Positions 1 through 5,009 of a stretch of DNA of 5,009 bases are shown here, in pieces. Source of the stretch: an uncultured bacterium (GTDB taxonomy: Bacteria; Bacillota; Clostridia; Lachnospirales; Lachnospiraceae); the NCBI GenBank assembly GCA_905214365.1, contig CAJMMH010000217.1, forward strand, positions 1 through 5,009. The letters are read 5' to 3'. Within the stretch, counting starts at the first letter, position 1. Every line of letters starts with the position of its first letter. The position numbers and the translations under genes are program-made. The notes under the pieces were generated by a model. The model searched no databases. It was given only the letters and a program-made list of their open reading frames with translations, and was not told the DNA's origin.

Positions 1-945
1 CGTCCGCTGGACATCGTACTGAATCCTCTGGGCGTACCTTCCCGTATGAATATCGGTCAGGTCCTTGAGATTCACCTCTCTCTGGCTGCAAAAGCCCTCG
101 GCTTTAACGTAGCAACCCCGATTTTCAACGGCGCAAACGAAAAAGATATTCAGGATACCTTGGAACTGGCAAACGATTATGTAAACCTGGAATGGGATGA
201 ATTCAAAGAGAAGCATGGCGAAGAGCTGCTTCCTGAGGTTCTGGATTATCTGTATGAAAACCGCGATCACAGAAAGCTCTGGAAGGGCGTTCCGATCTCC
301 AAGGAAGGTAAGGTAAGACTGCGGGATGGCCGTACCGGCGAAGAATTCGACAGCATGGTAACCATCGGTCACATGCATTACCTGAAGCTGCACCATCTGG
401 TAGACGATAAGATCCATGCACGTTCTACCGGTCCTTACTCTCTGGTAACACAGCAGCCTCTGGGTGGTAAAGCTCAGTTCGGTGGCCAGCGTTTCGGTGA
501 GATGGAGGTTTGGGCACTGGAAGCATACGGTGCATCCTACACCCTGCAGGAGATCCTGACTGTGAAGTCTGATGACGTAGTAGGACGTGTCAAGACCTAC
601 GAAGCGATCATCAAGGGCGACAACATCCCTGAACCCGGTATTCCGGAATCCTTCAAGGTACTGCTCAAAGAGCTGCAGTCCCTCGGCCTGGATGTCAGAG
701 TGCTGCGGGAGGATAATACAGAAGTTGAGATCATGGAAACTGTCGATTACAGCGATACGGATTACCGCTATGAGATGGAAGGAGATTCCAAGGGCTACAA
801 CTACAACGAAGAAGAAAATCTGGGCAAGATGGGTTATCAGAAGCAGGAATTCGACTCCGAGAAACAGGAGCTGGTGAACGCAGATGATGATTACACCGAA
901 GATGCTGCAGAGGACGGATTTGAGGAATCTTTTGACGAAGAGTAA
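1..945 (+). CDS. rpoB: DNA-directed RNA polymerase subunit beta, C-terminal part (5' end outside window)
   Basis: Beta subunit of the core RNA polymerase, which forms one side of the active-site cleft. The reading frame is open from base 1; the Met codon at 46 is internal, because the codons before it already read LNPLGVPSR, a conserved beta motif. The 314 visible residues match roughly the region after E. coli residue 1100. The near-invariant block HARSTGPYSLVTQQPLGG starts at visible residue 139 (codon 415-417, equivalent to E. coli His1237). It is followed by KAQFGGQRFGEMEVWALEAYGA and the KSDDVVGR/PEPGIPESF segment that packs against the beta-prime clamp and switch regions. The rifampicin region and the catalytic lysines lie upstream, outside the window. 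E. coli beta ends shortly after the LGLDVRVL equivalent; here about 79 more residues follow (706-942), 30 of them Asp or Glu, ending SFDEE. No frameshift is seen. Stop TAA at 943-945; rpoC follows after 32 nt. Confidence 0.98.
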   Translation, partial: RPLDIVLNPLGVPSRMNIGQVLEIHLSLAAKALGFNVATPIFNGANEKDIQDTLELANDYVNLEWDEFKEKHGEELLPEVLDYLYENRDHRKLWKGVPISKEGKVRLRDGRTGEEFDSMVTIGHMHYLKLHHLVDDKIHARSTGPYSLVTQQPLGGKAQFGGQRFGEMEVWALEAYGASYTLQEILTVKSDDVVGRVKTYEAIIKGDNIPEPGIPESFKVLLKELQSLGLDVRVLREDNTEVEIMETVDYSDTDYRYEMEGDSKGYNYNEEENLGKMGYQKQEFDSEKQELVNADDDYTEDAAEDGFEESFDEE

Positions 946-963
946 GCCGAATCGAAGATATGT

Positions 964-970
964 AAAGGAG
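964..970 (+). promoter_or_regulatory. Ribosome binding site of rpoC
   Basis: AAAGGAG lies 7 nt upstream of the ATG at 978, a near-ideal Shine-Dalgarno and spacing for a Firmicute. It fixes the rpoC start, and the protein from this ATG opens with MSETKNEVYQPMTFDAIKIG, as expected for clostridial beta-prime. The 32-nt spacer from the rpoB stop holds no promoter-like or terminator-like sequence, supporting co-transcription. Confidence 0.9.
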
Positions 971-977
971 TGCCAAG

Positions 978-3900
978 ATGTCTGAAACAAAAAACGAAGT
1001 TTATCAGCCGATGACGTTTGATGCGATCAAGATCGGACTTGCGTCCCCGGAGAAGATTCGTGAGTGGTCCAGAGGCGAGGTAACAAAGCCTGAGACGATT
1101 AACTACAGAACACTCAAGCCCGAACGGGACGGTCTGTTCTGTGAGCGGATTTTCGGACCCAGCAAGGACTGGGAGTGCCACTGCGGCAAATATAAAAAGA
1201 TCAGATATAAAGGCGTTGTCTGCGACCGCTGTGGTGTTGAAGTAACCAAGTCCAGCGTCCGCAGAGAGCGTATGGGACATATTGAACTGGCAGCGCCGGT
1301 TTCCCATATCTGGTATTTCAAGGGAATTCCGAGCCGGATGGGACTGATCCTGGATCTGTCCCCCCGTGTTCTGGAGAAGGTGCTTTACTTTGCTTCCTAT
1401 ATCGTACTGGACAAGGGCGACACCAATCTGGAATACAAGCAGGTTCTTTCCGAGAAAGAATACCAGGATGCAAGAGAAACCTGGGGCAACCGTTTCCGTG
1501 TCGGCATGGGTGCAGAATCCATTAAGGAGCTGCTGCAGGCCATCGATCTGGAAACCGAAGCGGTTGACCTGAAAAATGAACTGGTGGATGCAAGCGGACA
1601 GAAGCGTGCGAGAATCATCAAGCGTCTGGAAGTTGTAGAAGCGTTCCGTGAGTCCGGTAACCGCCCTGAATGGATGATTCTGGATGCCGTGCCGGTAATC
1701 CCTCCGGATCTGCGCCCGATGGTACAGCTGGACGGCGGACGTTTTGCAACGTCTGACTTAAATGACCTGTACAGAAGAATCATCAACCGTAACAACCGTC
1801 TGAAGAGACTGCTGGAGCTGGGTGCTCCGGATATCATCGTTCGCAACGAGAAGAGAATGCTGCAGGAAGCGGTAGACGCTCTGATCGATAACGGCAGAAG
1901 AGGCCGTCCGGTAACCGGCCCCGGTAACCGTGCACTGAAATCACTGTCTGACATGCTGAAGGGTAAATCCGGTCGTTTCCGTCAGAACCTGTTAGGAAAG
2001 CGTGTTGACTATTCCGGACGTTCCGTTATCGTCGTTGGTCCCGAACTGAAAATTTATCAGTGCGGTCTTCCGAAGGAAATGGCAATCGAGCTGTTCAAGC
2101 CCTTTGTAATGAAGGAGTTGGTAAGCAGAGGCATTTCCCAGAACATCAAAAATGCGAAGAAGCTGGTAGAACGGCTGGATACGCAGGTTTGGGACGTTCT
2201 GGAAGATGTCATCAAAGAGCATCCGGTTATGCTGAACCGTGCACCTACACTGCACAGACTGGGTATCCAGGCATTTGAGCCGATCCTTGTAGAAGGTAAG
2301 GCAATCAAGCTGCATCCCCTTGTTTGTACCGCGTTCAACGCCGACTTCGATGGTGACCAGATGGCTGTACACCTTCCGCTTTCTCAGGAAGCACAGGCAG
2401 AGTGCCGTTTCATGCTGCTGTCTCCCAACAACCTGTTGAAGCCTTCCGATGGCGGACCGGTAGCCGTACCTTCCCAGGATATGGTCCTTGGTATTTATTA
2501 CCTGACCCAGGAGCGTCCCGGTTCTGTCGGCGAAGGAAAATACTTCAAGAGCGTAAACGAAGCCATTCTGGCTTATGAAAATAAAGCCTGCACCCTGCAT
2601 TCCCGCATCCATGTCCGCATGAGCAAGGTCAATGCAGAGGGCGAGACCGTAACAGGATTCGTAGAATCCACACTGGGCAGATTTATCTTCAACGAGATCC
2701 TGCCTCAGGATCTGGGCTATGTAGACCGTACCCAGCCGGAAAACTTCTTAAAGCTGGAGGTTGACTTCCATGTTGGTAAGAAGCAGTTAAAGCAGATTCT
2801 GGAAAAAGTAATCAACACCCACGGCGCTTCCAAGACCGCAGAGGTTCTGGATGACGTTAAGGCAATCGGTTACAAGTATTCCACCAGAGCTGCCATGACC
2901 GTATCCATTTCCGATATGACTGTGCCTGCACAGAAGGCAGAGATGCTGGCTGAGGCTCAGAAGACTGTAGATAAGATCGGCAGAAACTTCCGCCGTGGTC
3001 TGATCACAGAAGAAGAGCGTTACCGTGCCGTTGTCGAGACCTGGCAGGAAACCGATAAAGAGCTGACCGACGTACTGTTAAAGGGTCTGGATAAATACAA
3101 CAACATCTTCATGATGGCGGACTCCGGTGCCCGTGGTTCCAACCAGCAGATCAAGCAGCTGGCAGGTATGCGTGGTCTGATGGCGGATACAACCGGTCGT
3201 ACGATCGAGCTGCCCATCAAGTCCAACTTCCGTGAAGGTCTGGACGTACTGGAATACTTCATGTCTGCCCATGGCGCACGAAAAGGTATGTCCGATACCG
3301 CTCTGCGTACTGCGGACTCCGGTTATCTGACCCGTCGAATGGTAGACGTATCCCAGGAGCTGATCATCCGTGAGATCGATTGTGCAGAAGGCAAGGATAA
3401 GATTCCGGGCATGTCTGTAAAAGCGTTCATGGACGGCAAGGAAACCATCGAAGGCTTAAAAGACAGAATTACAGGACGCTATTCCTGTGAAGACATTTAT
3501 GATAAGGACGGCGAGCTGATCGTCGGTGCAAACCACATGATCACACCCGGCCGTGCAAAACGGATTATGGAAACAGGTGTCAATAAGAAGGGCGAGCCTG
3601 TGGAGGAAGTGAAGATCCGTACCATCCTGACCTGTCGTTCCAAGAGCGGTATCTGTGCAAAGTGCTACGGCGCGAACATGGCGACCGGCGAAGCGGTACA
3701 GGTTGGTGAAGCAGTTGGTATTATTGCAGCGCAGTCTATCGGTGAGCCCGGTACACAGCTGACGATGCGTACCTTCCACTCCGGCGGTGTCGCTGGTGAC
3801 GATATCACACAGGGTCTTCCCCGTGTCGAGGAGCTTTTCGAAGCAAGAAAGCCGAAGGGTCTTGCGATTATCGCAGAGTTCGGCGGAACTGCTGTCATCA

Positions 3901-4760
3901 AGGATACCAAGAAGAAGCGGGAAATTATCATTACCAATAAGGAAACCGGCGAGAGCAAGACTTACCTGATCCCTTACGGTTCCCGTATCAAGGTTGTTGA
4001 CGGTCAGGAATTAGAGGCCGGCGATGAGCTGACAGAGGGTTCTGTAAACCCGCACGATCTGTTAAAGATCAAGGGCATCCGCGCCGTTCAGGATTACATG
4101 CTTCGTGAAGTACAGCGTGTATACCGTCTGCAGGGTGTAGATATCTGTGATAAGCATATCGAGGTTATCGTTCGCCAGATGCTGAAGAAGATCCGCATCG
4201 AGGAAAGCGGCGATACCGAATATCTGCCCGGCACAATGGTTGACGTTCTGGATTACGAGGACTTAAACGAAGAGCTGATCGCAGCCGGCAAGAAGCCTGC
4301 TGAGGGCAAACAGGTAATGCTCGGTATTACCAAGGCTGCTCTGGCAACCAACTCCTTCCTGTCTGCTGCATCCTTCCAGGAAACCACGAAGGTTCTGACG
4401 GAAGCAGCGATCAAGGGTAAGGCTGATCCACTGATCGGTCTGAAGGAAAACGTTATTATCGGTAAGCTGATTCCTGCTGGTACCGGTATGAAACGTTACC
4501 GCGATGTCAAGTTAAATACGGATGCGATGATTGCCGCTGAGGAAGCGGAGCGCGCAGCCAGAGCAGAAGAGGAAGCAAGACTTGCCGCAGAAGCTACAGC
4601 AGCGGAAAAGAAATCCAAAGAGGATGACGAGCTGCTGGAAGAAACCGCTGACGAAGATGTAACCGATGAAGAGCTTACCGAAGAGGAAGCGATTCTGGAC
4701 GAGGACATCGACGAAGAACTGGACGAGGAAGCTGAAGCAGAAGAAAACGGCGAGGAGTAA
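978..4760 (+). CDS. rpoC: DNA-directed RNA polymerase subunit beta-prime, complete
   Basis: Catalytic beta-prime subunit of RNA polymerase (nucleoside triphosphate + RNA(n) to RNA(n+1) + diphosphate); it forms the clamp, half of the cleft and the Mg-binding active centre. Visible landmarks in order: N-terminal zinc site C67, C69, C82, C85; lid/rudder area about 239-327 flanking the sigma-binding clamp helices at about 266-310; switch 2 at about 330-351 (GRFRQNLLGKRVDYSGRS); catalytic NADFDGD at 454-460 with Asp456, 458 and 460 binding Mg; secondary-channel rim coiled coil about 651-700; bridge helix about 755-790 (HGARKGMSDTALRTADSGYL); second zinc site C802, C886, C893, C896; trigger loop about 911-946 with M930, R931 and H934. 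The trigger loop runs straight on to GDDITQGLPRVEELFEARKP, so the E. coli SI3 insertion is absent. The core ends near residue 1180; residues 1181-1260 form an Ala/Glu-rich probable helix, then a strongly acidic tail. No disrupted motif. Start chosen by the ribosome site at 964-970; co-transcribed with rpoB. Confidence 0.99.
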   Translation: MSETKNEVYQPMTFDAIKIGLASPEKIREWSRGEVTKPETINYRTLKPERDGLFCERIFGPSKDWECHCGKYKKIRYKGVVCDRCGVEVTKSSVRRERMGHIELAAPVSHIWYFKGIPSRMGLILDLSPRVLEKVLYFASYIVLDKGDTNLEYKQVLSEKEYQDARETWGNRFRVGMGAESIKELLQAIDLETEAVDLKNELVDASGQKRARIIKRLEVVEAFRESGNRPEWMILDAVPVIPPDLRPMVQLDGGRFATSDLNDLYRRIINRNNRLKRLLELGAPDIIVRNEKRMLQEAVDALIDNGRRGRPVTGPGNRALKSLSDMLKGKSGRFRQNLLGKRVDYSGRSVIVVGPELKIYQCGLPKEMAIELFKPFVMKELVSRGISQNIKNAKKLVERLDTQVWDVLEDVIKEHPVMLNRAPTLHRLGIQAFEPILVEGKAIKLHPLVCTAFNADFDGDQMAVHLPLSQEAQAECRFMLLSPNNLLKPSDGGPVAVPSQDMVLGIYYLTQERPGSVGEGKYFKSVNEAILAYENKACTLHSRIHVRMSKVNAEGETVTGFVESTLGRFIFNEILPQDLGYVDRTQPENFLKLEVDFHVGKKQLKQILEKVINTHGASKTAEVLDDVKAIGYKYSTRAAMTVSISDMTVPAQKAEMLAEAQKTVDKIGRNFRRGLITEEERYRAVVETWQETDKELTDVLLKGLDKYNNIFMMADSGARGSNQQIKQLAGMRGLMADTTGRTIELPIKSNFREGLDVLEYFMSAHGARKGMSDTALRTADSGYLTRRMVDVSQELIIREIDCAEGKDKIPGMSVKAFMDGKETIEGLKDRITGRYSCEDIYDKDGELIVGANHMITPGRAKRIMETGVNKKGEPVEEVKIRTILTCRSKSGICAKCYGANMATGEAVQVGEAVGIIAAQSIGEPGTQLTMRTFHSGGVAGDDITQGLPRVEELFEARKPKGLAIIAEFGGTAVIKDTKKKREIIITNKETGESKTYLIPYGSRIKVVDGQELEAGDELTEGSVNPHDLLKIKGIRAVQDYMLREVQRVYRLQGVDICDKHIEVIVRQMLKKIRIEESGDTEYLPGTMVDVLDYEDLNEELIAAGKKPAEGKQVMLGITKAALATNSFLSAASFQETTKVLTEAAIKGKADPLIGLKENVIIGKLIPAGTGMKRYRDVKLNTDAMIAAEEAERAARAEEEARLAAEATAAEKKSKEDDELLEETADEDVTDEELTEEEAILDEDIDEELDEEAEAEENGEE
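4518..4757 (+). other. Lineage-type C-terminal tail of beta-prime: Ala/Glu helix plus acidic end
   Basis: Codes for residues 1181-1260 of RpoC, after the last universally conserved stretch (IIGKLIPAGTG). Residues about 1185-1212 are an alternating Ala/Glu/Arg run typical of a single charged helix or coiled coil. Residues 1215-1260 contain 29 Asp/Glu in 46 positions and no Lys or Arg, so are probably disordered. The DNA is low complexity: GAGGAAGC occurs four times (4539-4546, 4569-4576, 4683-4690, 4725-4732). Acidic extensions of variable length are usual in Clostridia; function unknown. Confidence 0.8.
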
Positions 4761-4792
4761 TCTGACCCGGGCGTTTCCTTCAACAATAAAAA

Positions 4793-4822
4793 GTACACCT
4801 TGCAAAAATGCCGGTGTCGTAC
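4793..4822 (+). repeat. Weak inverted repeat / hairpin in rpoC 3' UTR
   Basis: ACACC (4795-4799) pairs with GGTGT (4813-4817). Inside it GCA (4802-4804) pairs with TGC (4809-4811) across AAAA, leaving a small asymmetric internal loop. GT (4793-4794) can also pair with AC (4821-4822) across a three-base bulge. There is no T-run after it, so it is not an intrinsic terminator. It shares bases 4819-4822 with the next inverted repeat, so its outer pairs compete with that structure. Confidence 0.45.
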
Positions 4823-4860
4823 ACAATAGAATGCACGCTCTGCGAACCTTCTATTGTTAC
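4819..4860 (+). repeat. Inverted repeat / hairpin in rpoC 3' UTR
   Basis: ACAATAGAA (4823-4831) is perfectly complementary to TTCTATTGT (4849-4857). The stem extends by GTA (4819-4821) with TAC (4858-4860) around one bulged C at 4822, giving 12 bp. The 17-nt loop can form a small CGC/GCG stem (4836-4838 with 4842-4844). It is followed by AAATGAAG, not a T-run, so it is not a terminator on the + strand; it might be an mRNA-stability or processing structure, or a protein-binding palindrome. Confidence 0.6.
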
Positions 4861-4876
4861 AAATGAAGAAACAGAG

Positions 4877-4917
4877 CAGGCGGATGTTCCTCAAAATGAG
4901 CATCCGCCTGTTTTCTT
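4877..4917 (+). terminator. Intrinsic (rho-independent) terminator after rpoC
   Basis: CAGGCGGATG (4877-4886) pairs perfectly with CATCCGCCTG (4901-4910): a 10-bp GC-rich stem. CTCA (4890-4893) and TGAG (4897-4900) continue it above a three-base bulge with an AAA loop. The stem is followed directly by TTTTCTT (4911-4917). This is a textbook terminator about 150 nt downstream of the rpoC stop and marks the likely end of the rpoB-rpoC transcript. Confidence 0.9.
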
Positions 4918-4953
4918 ATCGTATAGGAAACTTCGTTTCCATACGATAAGAAA
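4912..4953. repeat. Long near-perfect palindrome, candidate dispersed repeat
   Basis: The arm at 4912-4931 pairs with the arm at 4935-4953 over 19 bp, with a single bulged A near 4925 and a TTC loop (4932-4934). The left arm overlaps the T-run of the terminator. No T-run follows on either strand, so it does not look like a second intrinsic terminator. Such AT-flanked hairpins next to GC-rich self-complementary sequence are typical of intergenic MITE- or REP-like repeats, but copy number cannot be judged from one window. Confidence 0.75.
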
Positions 4954-5009
4954 CACTCCGCGCGGATCGCACTGCAGCGGAATGGAAGAATGTCGCTTGC
5001 GCGACCCGC
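4954..5009. repeat. GC-rich self-complementary stretch running off the right edge
   Basis: The composition shifts to GC-rich directly after the palindrome. Visible elements are the 8-bp palindrome CCGCGCGG (4958-4965), CTGCAG (4972-4977), a GTCGC/GCGAC hairpin (4992-4996 with 5001-5005, loop TTGC), and a competing long-range pairing of GCGGATCGC (4962-4970) with GCGACCCGC (5001-5009), 8 of 9 pairs. No coding frame is supported. It probably belongs to the same repeat element as the adjacent palindrome and continues beyond the window. Confidence 0.5.

Larger units (their letters stand above)
4761..4876 (+). other. rpoC 3' untranslated region, no gene seen
   Basis: Stretch between the rpoC stop and the terminator stem. 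I find no reading frame with both a ribosome site and plausible protein content. The DNA contains two inverted repeats, listed separately, which would fold in the tail of the rpoBC messenger. No recognisable riboswitch or ribosomal-protein leader is evident. Confidence 0.6.

Noticed and set aside
46..48. ATG at 46 as the start of a gene
   Set aside because: The frame is open to the left edge and codes for conserved beta residues before this Met; it is internal to rpoB.
960..965. ATGTAA start-stop minigene just before rpoC
   Set aside because: There is no Shine-Dalgarno before it, and it overlaps the rpoC ribosome site; likely chance.
1397..1954. Reading frame of 185 codons on the minus strand inside rpoC
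   Set aside because: It lies wholly opposite a strongly conserved part of rpoC, is Ser/Arg-rich with no recognisable domain, and has no ribosome site; it is a by-product of rpoC codon use.
1992..2612. Reading frame of 206 codons on the minus strand inside rpoC
   Set aside because: It overlaps the catalytic core region of rpoC, including the NADFDGD codons; no family resemblance and no supporting signals.
4800..4832. Possible promoter (TTGCAA with CAATAG or TAGAAT)
   Set aside because: The -10 candidates are poor or at the wrong spacing, and transcription would run straight into the terminator at 4877.
4666..4866. + strand reading frame of 66 codons overlapping the rpoC end
   Set aside because: Mostly out-of-frame rpoC tail, with no ribosome site and Lys/Arg/Thr-rich low-complexity content.
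4496..4903. Ser-rich minus-strand reading frame covering the rpoC tail and 3' UTR
   Set aside because: The Ser runs are the complement of Glu/Asp codons in the acidic tail, and the frame starts within the + strand terminator hairpin; not a credible gene.

Overview
This window is an RNA polymerase operon segment of a Clostridia-type Firmicute. It holds the 3' quarter of rpoB (beta subunit), the complete rpoC (beta-prime subunit) and about 250 bp of non-coding DNA after rpoC. Family-level placement is an inference: the wording of both proteins, the long acidic C-terminal tails and the absence of the large trigger-loop insertion found in E. coli fit Lachnospiraceae and their relatives best. No species can be named from the sequence alone.

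Layout: positions 1-945 encode the last 314 residues of beta, open at the left edge. A 32-nt spacer with a strong Shine-Dalgarno (AAAGGAG, 964-970) leads to rpoC at 978-4760 (1260 residues). Every universal beta-prime landmark is present: both zinc sites, the NADFDGD metal-binding loop, the clamp helices, the bridge helix and the trigger loop. The two genes lie on the same strand with no promoter or terminator between them, so they are almost certainly co-transcribed. Their products join alpha and omega to form the core polymerase.

The region 4761-5009 has no convincing gene. It contains a run of inverted repeats: two modest hairpins (4793-4822 and 4819-4860), an intrinsic terminator (stem 4877-4910 followed by TTTTCTT), a 19-bp hairpin with one bulge (4912-4953), and a GC-rich, self-complementary stretch that runs off the right edge (4954-5009). 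The last two together look like a dispersed repeat or MITE/REP-like element inserted just after the terminator, but that needs a genome search.

Overall this is ordinary core-genome sequence. I did not find a previously undescribed system. The points most worth checking are the structured DNA after rpoC, the paired acidic tails on beta and beta-prime, and a lysine in the beta-prime zinc-binding domain at the position known to govern fidaxomicin sensitivity.
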